A model generated the notes under the pieces. That model was not told the DNA's origin and did not search any database. It worked only from the letters and a program-made list of their open reading frames with translations. The position numbers were made by a program, and so were the translations under genes. 64,000 nucleotides of DNA from RBG-16-49-21 sp040768125 (GTDB lineage Bacteria; Spirochaetota; UBA4802; UBA5550): NCBI GenBank assembly GCA_040768125.1, contig JAXGNG010000001.1, positions 1,240,001 to 1,304,000 of the forward strand, written 5' to 3'. Below are positions 26,110-34,884 of this stretch, piece after piece. Numbering within the stretch: the stretch's first letter is position 1; every line of letters starts with the position of its first letter.

Positions 26110-27723
26110 TCAGGGCTTCACCTCGCCGATGAGTGAGAGATCGGACTTGTTCAGGACGATGATCGTCCTGTCGTGGCGGTTGATGTAGACGTACTCACCC
26201 CAGAAGCTGATGAAGGTGTTTTCGTTTATACGCTCCTTCGATTTCGCCGTGAGTTTCAGCTGGCCGTCGAAGCGCCCCAGGTAGTGGTTGCCCCCGTCGT
26301 AGAGTATCGCGTAGATGAAGCCGTCCCGGATCTCTATGAAGCTGCGCCAGAACACGTTGTCGTTCCCGTGTATCTTCGCCGCGAGGGTGTCCCTGTCGAC
26401 CAGGGTGAGGCGGTGCCCCGAGGTGTGGCTTCCCTTGTGGGTGATGATCACGATCCCCCCTGAATAGACGTCGTAGCGGCTGCCGCAGATATGCTCCACG
26501 GGGGACTTGAACAACACCTTCCGCGTGGAGGGGTCGATCATGTAGAGCTCGTTGTTGTAATGCCCTCCCTCCAGGTATTCCCGTATCTTCAGGTAGTAGA
26601 GCTTGTCGCCGTAGATGTTCTTGTCGATCTCTTTCTCGCGAAGGCGGTCCTCCCGCTCGTCGAGCTCCTTCTCCTTCTCCTCGAGCTTTTTCTTCGCTTC
26701 CTCGGGCTTCTTTTTCATGTCCCGCTTGATCTCGTCCTTCTCGATCCGGCGCTTTTCCCTGTCAATGCTCTCCTCGCGTTTCCGCAGCGTCTCTTCCTTT
26801 TTTTCCGATTGTTCCTCTTTTTTCTTCAGTTCTTTTTTTTCTTCCTCGAGCTTCTTCTCCTCCTTCTTGATCGCATCCTCTTTCTTTTTCCGCTCCTCCA
26901 GGTCCTCGATCCGTTTCGCCTTTTCCTTTTCTTTCCCCAACTCCTCTTCCTTTTTCTTTATCGCCTCTTTTTTTTCATCGATGGCCTTTTTCTCATCTTC
27001 GATCTTTTCACGGTCCCGTTCGAGCTTCCGCTCCCTCAGGTCGGTCATCTTCTTCCGGTCATCGATGTGGCGGTCGTCCTTGCGCATCTCGTCGATGGTC
27101 CGGTCGTCGGATATGGCGTCCGGCTCCACACCGCCGGGCCGTCCCTCACGCGCCCCCTCGCCCAGTGGGATGAGCATTTTCGTGGCGCCCGGCCATTCGG
27201 ACCAGCGCAGGGCGATGCCTGCGTTCCGGGCAGTGACGTGCCGCATCACCGCGCTCTTGTAGCGGGACGCGAAGTAGGGGATGTCGCGCCGGTGCACGGC
27301 GTTGTAGTAGGAGAGAAAGAGGGATATCGTCCGGGCGTCCTCCCGGGAATAACCGTACCGGTTCATCAGGTAGGACGAGACGATGCGGCGCACGATGGCG
27401 ATATGCCCCACCCGGGCGTCGCGGTCTATGGAGAAGATGTCCGCTGAAAATTTTTCCGGCTCCTCCTTCGATACCGCCCTGATGATCGAGTACTTCATGA
27501 AAAAACGCGTCAGGTCCTCCTTCTCAGAACCGCGGGCCAGCTTCTCGCCGATGGCCTCGATCTCCGCGCGGGAATCGCGTTTCCGCGGTTTTCCACGGTA
27601 ATTGATGAACCTGACCGGCCCGGTGCGGATTTCGTCAACGTCAACCTCCAGGGCACTGGCGGCGGGGCCGGGGAGCGATGCGAGGAGCAAGGAAAGGGCA
27701 AGGATCGGGATCGAATGTTTCAT
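26110..27723 (-). CDS. Borrelia P83/100-type protein
   Basis: 537 residues with a signal peptide (1-26, ending AASA). The N-terminal third (EVDVDEIRTGPVRFINYRG, later IVSSYLMNRYGYSREDARTI) is the diagnostic P83/100 domain found in spirochaetes. The middle, about residues 205-365, is almost wholly Glu, Lys, Arg and Asp and must be a long charged helix or coiled coil. The C-terminal part is a beta-rich domain with repeated ISFWGEYVYINR-like segments. The start is set by GGAGG eight bases before the ATG. Role in the periplasm or outer membrane is unknown; the family is immunogenic in Borrelia. Confidence 0.88.
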   Translation of the reverse strand: MKHSIPILALSLLLASLPGPAASALEVDVDEIRTGPVRFINYRGKPRKRDSRAEIEAIGEKLARGSEKEDLTRFFMKYSIIRAVSKEEPEKFSADIFSIDRDARVGHIAIVRRIVSSYLMNRYGYSREDARTISLFLSYYNAVHRRDIPYFASRYKSAVMRHVTARNAGIALRWSEWPGATKMLIPLGEGAREGRPGGVEPDAISDDRTIDEMRKDDRHIDDRKKMTDLRERKLERDREKIEDEKKAIDEKKEAIKKKEEELGKEKEKAKRIEDLEERKKKEDAIKKEEKKLEEEKKELKKKEEQSEKKEETLRKREESIDREKRRIEKDEIKRDMKKKPEEAKKKLEEKEKELDEREDRLREKEIDKNIYGDKLYYLKIREYLEGGHYNNELYMIDPSTRKVLFKSPVEHICGSRYDVYSGGIVIITHKGSHTSGHRLTLVDRDTLAAKIHGNDNVFWRSFIEIRDGFIYAILYDGGNHYLGRFDGQLKLTAKSKERINENTFISFWGEYVYINRHDRTIIVLNKSDLSLIGEVKP

Positions 27724-27792
27724 CGGTGCGGCCTCCATGTCGCAGCGGGATTGGGTGCCGGCGCGGGTGGGCCGGGATGTCCCATGGAACCG

Positions 27793-27822
27793 GTAGTATG
27801 CATCATCGCGGGAGAATGTCAA
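27793..27822 (-). promoter_or_regulatory. Sigma-70-type promoter of the P83/100 gene
   Basis: On the minus strand TTGACA (plus 27817-27822) is followed after 17 bases by ATACTA (27794-27799), about 70 bases before the start codon. The -35 is a perfect consensus. Confidence 0.55.
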
Positions 27823-27936
27823 GCACTGTGCGGCACGCGTATCCCACTTGACTTTTCGTCCCGTCGAAGGTTGGATTGACCCATGGCAGCGGCGTCGATG
27901 CCGCGAATAGAGTAGATCACGGGACAGGAACGATCC

Positions 27937-28365
27937 ATGGAAAGATGTGAACGGGCCGTGGAATTATTTAACGGCGGTATGAACTGCACCCAGTCGGTGC
28001 TTGCCGCATTCGGGTCCGCGTACGGCCTTGACGCGGAGGCCGCCGTGCGCCTCGGAGCCCCCTTCGGGGGAGGCATTGCCTTCCTCCAGGAGGTGTGCGG
28101 CGCCCTCACCGGGGCCATCATGGTCATGGGACTCGCCCGGGGCGCCGGGGGTTCAAGCCGCGACGGCCGTGAAGGAGTCAACGAAATCGCCCGTGCCATG
28201 GCGGAACAATTCCGCGAGATGAACGGATCAATCCACTGCAAGGACCTCATCGAGTGTGATATTACGACGGCCGGGGGGCTTGCGAAGGCGCGAGGGAACA
28301 ACGGCTTCGCGCCCTGCGCGGGATACGTGCGCGCCGCCTCCCGTATCCTCGAGGAGATGCTCTGA
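27937..28365 (+). CDS. C-GCAxxG-C-C family redox-type protein
   Basis: 142 residues of the small C_GCAxxG_C_C family, typical of anaerobes. Seen: NCTQSVLAAF near residue 16, EVCGALTGAIMVMG (the GCAxxG-like motif as CGALTG), and later cysteines in HCKDLIECD and APCAGYV. The spaced cysteines are thought to bind metal or take part in redox; function is unproved. It is followed eight bases later by a glycerophosphodiesterase gene. Confidence 0.88.
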   Translation: MERCERAVELFNGGMNCTQSVLAAFGSAYGLDAEAAVRLGAPFGGGIAFLQEVCGALTGAIMVMGLARGAGGSSRDGREGVNEIARAMAEQFREMNGSIHCKDLIECDITTAGGLAKARGNNGFAPCAGYVRAASRILEEML

Positions 28366-28373
28366 CACCTGCA

Positions 28374-29258
28374 ATGGCCATGCGCGGAAGGAACAGCGCC
28401 GACCCGTTTTTTGACGGATTCATCCCCGGGGCCCATCGCGGCGCGCCCCGCTATTTTCCTGAAAACACCATCGAGTCCTTTCGCCGCGCCCTGGAGATCA
28501 TGCCCCGCGCCATGATCGAAACCGACGTGCGGGTGACCGCCGACGGGGCCGTCGTCGTGTTCCACGACGCGGTCCTGGAGCGGGTCACGGGAGAACGTGG
28601 TTCCGTGGCGGGTGTGACCCTCCCGCGCTTGCGCGCCCTCGAGGCGGGATACGGCATCACCTTCGACGGCGGGGCCACCTTCCCCTTCAGGGGAGGGGGA
28701 TGCCGCGTCCCGCTTCTCGAGGAGGCCCTCGATCTTTTCCCCTCGACTCGTTTTTCCATCGATATCAAGGATGACGATACCGGCGCGGCCGCGCGCGTCC
28801 TCGCGGTGGTCGACCGGGCGGGCGCCGCCGACCGGGTCATCATCGGCTCCTTCCATGACCGCGTCATCAGGTACGTGGAGAAACAGTTCCCGTCGCAGCG
28901 AAGGAGCTGCTCGAGGGGCGAGATACTCTGCGTCATCGCCCTCCAGAGGATCGGCCTGGCGCGGGCGGCGCGTCCCCGGGGCAGGGCCCTTTTCATCCCG
29001 GAGTTCTACGGCGGCGGTGTCTGGGAGCAGGGGGAGGCCGGGACGCCGGGATTCAGGGTCGTGACGGATCGTTTCATGCGGGACGCCCATCGCCTGGGGC
29101 TTCCCGTGGTGGTGTGGACGATCAACCGCCGGGAGAACATGGAACGCCTCATCGACCATGGTGCCGATGGCATCGTGACGGACCATATCGACCTCCTCGC
29201 GGAGGTGGTGGCGGAAAAGGGAATGATCAACCCGGGCGTCCCGCACGCCGGGACCTGA
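28374..29258 (+). CDS. Glycerophosphodiester phosphodiesterase
   Basis: 294 residues, a TIM-barrel of the GDPD family, which splits glycerophosphodiesters into sn-glycerol-3-phosphate and an alcohol. The catalytic pair of motifs is intact: GAHRGAPRYFPENTIESF with the first His and Glu-Asn-Thr, then IETDVRVTADGAVVVFHDA with the metal-binding Glu/Asp and second His. No signal peptide, so cytoplasmic. The ribosome site is weak; several nearby in-frame starts are possible. Confidence 0.9.
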   Translation: MAMRGRNSADPFFDGFIPGAHRGAPRYFPENTIESFRRALEIMPRAMIETDVRVTADGAVVVFHDAVLERVTGERGSVAGVTLPRLRALEAGYGITFDGGATFPFRGGGCRVPLLEEALDLFPSTRFSIDIKDDDTGAAARVLAVVDRAGAADRVIIGSFHDRVIRYVEKQFPSQRRSCSRGEILCVIALQRIGLARAARPRGRALFIPEFYGGGVWEQGEAGTPGFRVVTDRFMRDAHRLGLPVVVWTINRRENMERLIDHGADGIVTDHIDLLAEVVAEKGMINPGVPHAGT

Positions 29259-29268
29259 TCAAAATTCA

Positions 29269-29296
29269 TTGACAGATTGTCGCGACCGGGTACGAA
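29269..29296 (+). promoter_or_regulatory. Probable sigma-70 promoter of the second PaaK/ACT operon
   Basis: A perfect TTGACA (29269-29274) and TACGAA (29291-29296) stand 16 bases apart, with the ligase start about 70 bases further on. Confidence 0.5.
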
Positions 29297-29367
29297 TAGC
29301 GGGGCATGACGGGGACGGCTATCCGCCCCCGCGCGTGAAGCCATGAGTTTAAAGGGCGAGGTGGAGC

Positions 29368-30663
29368 ATGTTCTGGAACAGCGAGATTGAAACCATGGAC
29401 AGGAAGGCCCTGGAAGATCTCCAGATGAAGAAACTCGCACGGGCCCTGGGGGACGCGGCCACCACGCCGTTTTACGCGAAGGTGTTCCGGGAGCATGGCG
29501 TGAACGTGGAGAACGTGACCTCCCTCGGGCACCTCGGGGACCTGCCCTTTACCACGAAGTCCGACCTTAGGCTCAGCTATCCCGACGGCATGGTGGCCGT
29601 GCCCCGGGGGGACATCGTAAGGCTCCACGCCTCCTCGGGAACCACGGGGAAATCCACGGTAATCTTCTACACCGCGAAGGACATATCGGACTGGGCCGAC
29701 CTGATCGCCCGGTCCATGGTGGCGACGGGAACCACCCGGGATGACGTGTTCCAGAACATGATGGGGTACGGGCTCTTCACCGGAGGCCTCGGCCTCCACT
29801 ACGGCGCCGAGCGCCTTGGCTGCATGGTGATCCCCGCCTCGTCGGGCAACAGCCTGAAGCAGATACAGCTGATGCAGGATTTCGCGACCACGGTGATACA
29901 CATCACGCCGAGCTACGCTCTCCACCTGGCGGACGTGGTGGCGGAGCAGGGGATACGGCCGCCTGACCTTGGCGTGCGGAAGGCCTACCTGGGGGCCGAG
30001 CCCTATTCCGAGGAGACCAGGAACAAGATCGAGGAGCAATGGGGTCTCGACGCCTACAATTCCTACGGCCTCTCGGAGATGAACGGCCCGGGGGTGGCCT
30101 TCGAGTGCGAGCAGAAGAACGGCATGCACCTTTGGGAGGACTTCTATATTATCGAGATCATTGATCCCGATACCGGCACGGCGCTCCCCGACGGTGAGGA
30201 GGGTGAGCTCGTACTCACCCACATCAACCGCGAGGCCATGCCGATCATACGCTACCGCACCAGGGACCTCACGCGCGTCATTCCCGAGCCCTGCCCCTGT
30301 GGCCGCGTGCACCGGAGGATCGAGCGGATCAAGGGCCGCACCGACGACATGCTGATCGTGGGAGGGGTCAACGTGTTCCCCTCGCAGATAGAATCCGTGC
30401 TCATGAAAATGCCCGAGGTGGGCAACAACTACCAGATCGTCCTTGACCGGGAGGAGAACCTTGACCGGCTCCATATCCACGTGGAACTCTACTCGAAGAT
30501 GTTCCAGGGGGACATGGCGGCCCTGGAGGCGCTCAAGAGGAAGCTCGTCGAGGAGCTGAAGGCCCTGATCACGGTGAATCCCAGGATTAAACTCATGGAG
30601 CCGGGCTCCCTGCCCCCCAGCACGGGGAAGGCGGTACGCGTGATAGACAACAGGAAACTCTAA
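29368..30663 (+). CDS. Phenylacetate-CoA ligase (PaaK family), copy 2
   Basis: 431 residues. Unlike copy 1 the adenylate loop is close to canonical (HASSGTTGKSTVIFYT). Also seen are MGYGLFTGGLGLHYGAERLG, GAEPYSEETRNKIEEQWG, SYGLSEMNGPGVAFEC (the aryl-CoA ligase A5 region) and the hinge GRTDDMLIVGGVNVFPSQIE. It converts phenylacetate or another aryl acid to its CoA thioester with ATP. It is followed 15 bases later by an ACT-domain gene, the standard pairing seen beside indolepyruvate oxidoreductase genes in anaerobes, where aromatic amino acids are degraded. No ior genes lie in the window. Confidence 0.93.
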   Translation: MFWNSEIETMDRKALEDLQMKKLARALGDAATTPFYAKVFREHGVNVENVTSLGHLGDLPFTTKSDLRLSYPDGMVAVPRGDIVRLHASSGTTGKSTVIFYTAKDISDWADLIARSMVATGTTRDDVFQNMMGYGLFTGGLGLHYGAERLGCMVIPASSGNSLKQIQLMQDFATTVIHITPSYALHLADVVAEQGIRPPDLGVRKAYLGAEPYSEETRNKIEEQWGLDAYNSYGLSEMNGPGVAFECEQKNGMHLWEDFYIIEIIDPDTGTALPDGEEGELVLTHINREAMPIIRYRTRDLTRVIPEPCPCGRVHRRIERIKGRTDDMLIVGGVNVFPSQIESVLMKMPEVGNNYQIVLDREENLDRLHIHVELYSKMFQGDMAALEALKRKLVEELKALITVNPRIKLMEPGSLPPSTGKAVRVIDNRKL

Positions 30664-30678
30664 AGGAGGCGGGTGAAC

Positions 30679-31107
30679 ATGCCACAGCAGATATCGGTAT
30701 TCGCGGAAAACATGCCCGGCAAGATCGAGCGCATTGCCGGTATCCTCGGTAAAGCCGGCATAAACATGAGGGCGATCACCATCGCTGATTCGGGGGAGTA
30801 CGGCATAATCAAGATACTGGCGGACAGGCCCCAGGACGGCTGCAACGCCCTCAAGGCCGAGGGGATCACCGCAACGCTGAAGGAGATCGTGGCCGTGAGG
30901 ATCGAGGACAGGCCCGGGGGCCTCCAGAAGGCCGCGGCAGTACTGTCGGGCAACGGCATCAACGTTGAGGACGCCTACGGTTTCACCATACGGGGTGGCG
31001 ACGACGCGGTGTTCGTGTTCCAGGTAAGGGACGTGAAAAGAACGGAGCGGGTGCTCGCCGACGCCGGCTTCAGCGTCCTCTCGGACAAGGAACTCTATCT
31101 TCTCTGA
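30679..31107 (+). CDS. Tandem ACT-domain amino-acid-binding regulatory protein
   Basis: 142 residues made of two ACT modules: QISVFAENMPGKIERIAGIL at the start and AVRIEDRPGGLQKAAAVLSG near residue 74. ACT dimers bind amino acids at the interface. The fixed pairing with PaaK-type ligases suggests it senses an aromatic or branched amino acid and adjusts the pathway. The ATG at 30679 stands nine bases after GGAGG; a GTG at 30673 would be too close. Confidence 0.9.
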   Translation: MPQQISVFAENMPGKIERIAGILGKAGINMRAITIADSGEYGIIKILADRPQDGCNALKAEGITATLKEIVAVRIEDRPGGLQKAAAVLSGNGINVEDAYGFTIRGGDDAVFVFQVRDVKRTERVLADAGFSVLSDKELYLL

Positions 31108-31200
31108 GTACGGCAAGAATCCTCCCGGCATTCCCCGCGGTAACTGCGCCGTGAAGGGAGATACGGAGCGGCACGGGAAACCCGCGGAAAGGAAACCCGT

Positions 31201-32640
31201 TCAGATCCTGACCCCGAGGCCGGCGGCGCAGGAGATGTATTCGAACCAGATTCTCTTCTCGAAGATCATGGCGTAATGCCCGCTGACATGAAGGAGTATC
31301 CTTTCCCCTATGGCGCAGGAAAGGCGCATCCCTCCCGTGACAAAGGGCTCGAACCCCTTTCTCGAGTGCCTGTTCAAAGGGTGCAGCCATGAGCTTTTCC
31401 ACCCCTTCTTCAGGTAGATGCAGCTCGCACCGGCCATTACTTCCGGCGCGATCGATAGATAATCCGTCAGTTGGAATCGGTACGAGCATGCCGCGAAAAG
31501 GGGCGCCATCAAGGCTTCCCTGATGGAGTCGCCGGTTCCCTTGAACCGGTAGAAGCCGGTCCCGGGGCCCAGGGAGAGGCCCCGTACGGGAAGATCGACA
31601 AGCCTGATCACGGCAAGGGTCCCGAATCCAGGCCTGAGTATGCGCGCCATCCTTCCCATGGGCGTGAGCACGCACCCCCTGGCGTCGACCTCGAAGTAAA
31701 GCGGCTGGGAAACGATGGTGATGGGCGCATCATCCGATTCGGTGCCTTCGTTGTCTACGGCCCGGACGGCGAGGCGGCGTATATGCCGGGGATCGGGATT
31801 CGTGATCACGCGCTCCATCCCCGCGGTCTCGCCGATGGTGATCCTCCCCGTCGCCGTGTGGGCGTAGAGGCGGTACAACACTACCGTGCCGTCGGGGTCT
31901 CTCGATGGGCCCCATGTCACGAGGGCCAGTTCCTCGCCGCCCGGCCCGGTGATCCTGCGCAATTCCGGACCCGCCGGGGGGCGCGGCGGCGCGTTCGTCA
32001 TGATTTCGAGTTCGTCCGATGGAAGCGATTCCGTTTTCCCGTCGGCCACGGCGGTTACCTTGACCCGGTACCATGTTTTCGCCCTGAGGCCCCTGATGCG
32101 GCAGGAAGGCCTCCTCGTTGTTTTTACCATGGAGTAGGCGCCGCCGTCCCGTTCCCTGAGATAGACCCGGTATAACGGGGGCCGCCGATAGGGTGGGTGC
32201 CAGGACAGAATGAGGGACCTCGGCCGCGATTTCCCGGTCAGGTCCGTGGGATTGGTGCGGGCCATGAAAAGGACCTTCTTCCTGGGGATGGAGAATTCAC
32301 CCGGGTCTTCAAGGGTGTCGCGGAAGGTATAACAATCGGCGTTTTCATCCACCAGGTAGGCTTCGATGAGCGACCCGTCGGTGAGGCGGACCACCATCCT
32401 GCCGAGGTAGAGCTCGGCGTAAAGGATCCTCAGGACATCGGCACGCCGCAGGGCTCGCGCGCCGCCCCCGGGAGAGCGCACCGTCAGGGTGGAGCCTGTT
32501 TCCCCGATGATGGACCCCCTGATGATCGCGCCGTTTTTCAGAAACACGTACTCGGCATCTGCGCCATGGATGAAGATGAGAAGGGTACAGACGGTCAGCA
32601 GCGCAATGCGGACAAGATGCGCGCCCATGCCGCGGCTCAC
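31201..32640 (-). CDS. Exported fibronectin-III surface protein with an N-terminal SH3-like module
   Basis: 479 residues. The GTG start overlaps the upstream stop (GTGA) and has GGAG seven bases before it. A signal peptide (about 10-30, ending ADA) is followed by two short beta modules, EYVFLKNGAIIRGSIIGETG and MVVRLTDGSLIEAYLVD. Two fibronectin III domains span about 138-325, and a C-terminal segment of about 140 residues has alternating beta strands that could form a small barrel. The first module is shared with the C-terminus of the neighbouring two-TM protein. Third gene of an ECF-sigma operon. Confidence 0.72.
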   Translation of the reverse strand: MSRGMGAHLVRIALLTVCTLLIFIHGADAEYVFLKNGAIIRGSIIGETGSTLTVRSPGGGARALRRADVLRILYAELYLGRMVVRLTDGSLIEAYLVDENADCYTFRDTLEDPGEFSIPRKKVLFMARTNPTDLTGKSRPRSLILSWHPPYRRPPLYRVYLRERDGGAYSMVKTTRRPSCRIRGLRAKTWYRVKVTAVADGKTESLPSDELEIMTNAPPRPPAGPELRRITGPGGEELALVTWGPSRDPDGTVVLYRLYAHTATGRITIGETAGMERVITNPDPRHIRRLAVRAVDNEGTESDDAPITIVSQPLYFEVDARGCVLTPMGRMARILRPGFGTLAVIRLVDLPVRGLSLGPGTGFYRFKGTGDSIREALMAPLFAACSYRFQLTDYLSIAPEVMAGASCIYLKKGWKSSWLHPLNRHSRKGFEPFVTGGMRLSCAIGERILLHVSGHYAMIFEKRIWFEYISCAAGLGVRI

Positions 32641-33176
32641 CGTCCATCTCCATGTCCGGACCGACGGGGCCCGTCCCCTAATGTCGTTACCGGCTTGACC
32701 GCCTTGATCTGATTGGCGGGGATGCGGATGATCGTGCCCCCGGCGAGGATCTCATAAACGCGGCCCCTTGAGACGATGGCGCCGTGGATGACCCTCCCGT
32801 TGTAGAGGGTAATGCGGTCGGTCCACCGGTGTGAGCCGGCTGCGGGGTGCGGTGTGCCGGGATTATTCTTGCGATGCTCCTGTGCGATCGTGGCGGCAAG
32901 ACGGTAGCCTCCGTAAGTTGCCGACGTCACGGTGACCAGGGCAATGACGCATTTTGCGAAGAGCGCGCCTATCCCCGTTTTCTTCGCCGCAAAATAGAGG
33001 GAGAGGTACAACCCGTAGAGGGCGCTGAAGGCCCCCACGGTCTTGAGCACGCGCGCGAGGACCCTCTTCCTGGATGACAGTATCGATTCCTGGACGGGAG
33101 GGGGGACGGGCCGCACAAACCGGTATTTCTCCAGCAGTCCCTCCAGCTGCATGATATCATGGTCCGGCTTCTTCAT
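32637..33176 (-). CDS. Two-TM protein, possible anti-sigma factor
   Basis: 179 residues. A 40-residue N-terminal cytoplasmic stretch precedes two adjacent membrane helices (about 45-66 and 72-95), then an exported 80-residue tail with RITLYNGRVIHGAIVSRGRV and GTIIRIPANQIKAV, an SH3-like beta module. Both ends overlap neighbours by four bases (ATGA and GTGA), so it is tightly coupled to the sigma factor before it and the surface protein after it. Position and topology fit a membrane anti-sigma factor that senses the envelope, but no known anti-sigma domain is visible. Confidence 0.6.
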   Translation of the reverse strand: MKKPDHDIMQLEGLLEKYRFVRPVPPPVQESILSSRKRVLARVLKTVGAFSALYGLYLSLYFAAKKTGIGALFAKCVIALVTVTSATYGGYRLAATIAQEHRKNNPGTPHPAAGSHRWTDRITLYNGRVIHGAIVSRGRVYEILAGGTIIRIPANQIKAVKPVTTLGDGPRRSGHGDGR

Positions 33177-33706
33177 AGCAGGTCCTCGATTCGGCTGATC
33201 CCCCTCTGCCTGAGAAGGTCGATTATGCGTCGGGACACCTGCCGGTATTTATACGCCGCCTGGCGCCTCGTCAGGCCGAGGTGCCGTGCCGCCTGTTCGT
33301 ACGTGTAATTATTGATCGCGATCAGGTCAAAGAGTATCCGCTCTCTTTCATCCCGATAGTTTTGCCTGTTCTCGATGGCCTCGTTGATGATTATTCGGAT
33401 GTCGCGGGCACCGTTTTCGAAGGAGAGGTGCGCATCGTCTTCGAACATGTCGATATCAACGCACGATGAATCGGATCCCTCCTTCTTCCTGTAGTAGTTG
33501 GAAATGGAGTATTTCATGGCTCCCATAAGCCAGCTCCGCGCGTCATGGATCTCGTCGAATTTCCTGTAATAGCTGACGAATATCTCGTGGCATATATCCT
33601 CGGCGTCCTCGATGTTTTTCACGCGGTTATAGAGCGCGTTCACCACGAGGGAGTAATAGTCGCTGTACGACCTTCTGAACTCCCGTTCCTTCTTCGAGAG
33701 CAGCAT
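33173..33706 (-). CDS. ECF-type RNA polymerase sigma factor
   Basis: 177 residues from ATG 33706 (a GTG at 33715 is also possible; neither has a strong ribosome site). Region 2 reads ALYNRVKNIEDAEDICHEIFVSYYRKF, the promoter -10 recognition helix, and SWLMGAMKYSISNYYRKK follows. Region 4 has NYTYEQAARHLGLTRRQAAYKYRQVSRRI, a helix-turn-helix for the -35 element. First gene of a three-gene overlapping operon; the sigma factor probably directs transcription of its own operon. Confidence 0.9.
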   Translation of the reverse strand: MLLSKKEREFRRSYSDYYSLVVNALYNRVKNIEDAEDICHEIFVSYYRKFDEIHDARSWLMGAMKYSISNYYRKKEGSDSSCVDIDMFEDDAHLSFENGARDIRIIINEAIENRQNYRDERERILFDLIAINNYTYEQAARHLGLTRRQAAYKYRQVSRRIIDLLRQRGISRIEDLL

Positions 33707-33993
33707 GCCCTGCACGATCCCTTAATCTTTTGTAGTAAAGTTGCGGCAAGAAAGACGAAAATTTCTTTATATATCTGTGTATCCACCTGAAACAGGGGAT
33801 ACATAGCGTATCATTATCGGAGTGTCCAGAAATTTTTTTATCAGGTTATGATTCATTGCTCGATGCATGGCCGGCACTGCAAAAATTTTTTTTAAAAAGG
33901 TCTGATTTCTTGCTTGCCGGGAGGATGAAAACGCTATATATTATAAAATATATTAAAATACTAAAATAACATGTATCAGTTTGAGGTTGTGAA

Positions 33994-34347
33994 ATGGAAC
34001 AGTTGACCAGGGAATCATTCAAAAAAAAGATTTTTGATTATGAAAATTCAGGGGAATGGTCGTATAAAGGAGATCTCCCCGCCATTGTTGATTTTTACGC
34101 TGATTGGTGCGGCCCCTGCAAGGCAGTTGCCCCCGTTCTCCAGGAAATATCGAAAGAATTTGAGGGAAAGCTCAACGTGTATAAAATAAATACCGACCAG
34201 GAGCCGGACCTCTCCGGCGCTTTCGGTATACAGAGCATCCCGAGCATACTTTTCATTCCGATGAATGAAAAGCCCCAGATGGCCGCGGGGGCGCTCCCCA
34301 AACAGGCCTTTCTTGAAATCATCCGTGACGTCTTGAAGATTAATTAG
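33994..34347 (+). CDS. trxA: Thioredoxin
   Basis: 117 residues with FYADWCGPCKAVAPVL, the standard active site, the conserved cis-proline in IQSIPSILF and INTDQEPDLSGAFGI. A cytosolic disulfide reductant with a slightly longer N-terminus than E. coli thioredoxin. A 287-base AT-rich upstream region separates it from the divergent sigma operon. Confidence 0.95.
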   Translation: MEQLTRESFKKKIFDYENSGEWSYKGDLPAIVDFYADWCGPCKAVAPVLQEISKEFEGKLNVYKINTDQEPDLSGAFGIQSIPSILFIPMNEKPQMAAGALPKQAFLEIIRDVLKIN

Positions 34348-34415
34348 GGGCGATGGAATCCGCGTCATGCAAGGGCGGCTGTCCAGGCCGCCTTTGCTGT
34401 TCTCGGTGTGCCGCG

Positions 34416-34763
34416 TTATTCGACAATTATCCCGAATTCCTTTTCGAATCTTTCCCTCGTGAGGGTTGTGAAAAACTTGTCCAGGGTCATCAGCTGGAAG
34501 GTATGCTGTATATGAGGATTGAGATCGAAAAAGACAAGATTGATGCCATGTTCCCTGCTTTTTCGTAAAAGTTTCACCAGGGAGGCGATTGCCGTTGAGT
34601 CGATGGCGAGCAGGTCCCTGCAATTAATCCCGATCAGGGAGGGATTCTTTTCTAGTATTTCGTTCATCAGGGTTTCTATTTCACGGATATTGCCAAGATG
34701 CCATTCACCCCTTGCGTGGATGATGATGGTCCCTTCCCGTTCGATGTAACTGGTTTCAGCCAT
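34416..34763 (-). CDS. STAS-domain protein (anti-sigma factor antagonist-like)
   Basis: 115 residues from the ATG at 34763. A single STAS domain: IIIHARGEWHLGNIREIE, then INCRDLLAIDSTAIASLVKLL with the phosphorylatable-type Ser in DST, and INLVFFDLNPHIQHTFQL. Such proteins switch between phosphorylated and free states to release a sigma factor or regulate a phosphatase. The kinase and target are not in the neighbourhood. Upstream in-frame starts exist but ribosome sites are weak. Confidence 0.85.
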   Translation of the reverse strand: MAETSYIEREGTIIIHARGEWHLGNIREIETLMNEILEKNPSLIGINCRDLLAIDSTAIASLVKLLRKSREHGINLVFFDLNPHIQHTFQLMTLDKFFTTLTRERFEKEFGIIVE

Positions 34764-34884
34764 GCTGCATTGGTAGTACATGAGGTAAAGGATGTCAAAT
34801 ACAATATCAGGACATGTACGGGGCGTGACCATCCCCTTGGGGGGCTCCGCAGGGACAGTCCTATATTTCGGGGCTGCCTAACGA

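Noticed and set aside
26491..27447. Leu/Phe-rich frame antisense to the P83/100 gene that looks like a membrane protein
   Set aside because: It arises from complementing Glu/Lys codons in the charged helix; no start signal.
29266..31131. 621-codon minus-strand frame over the second PaaK and ACT genes
   Set aside because: Both sense genes are well supported and the antisense protein resembles nothing.
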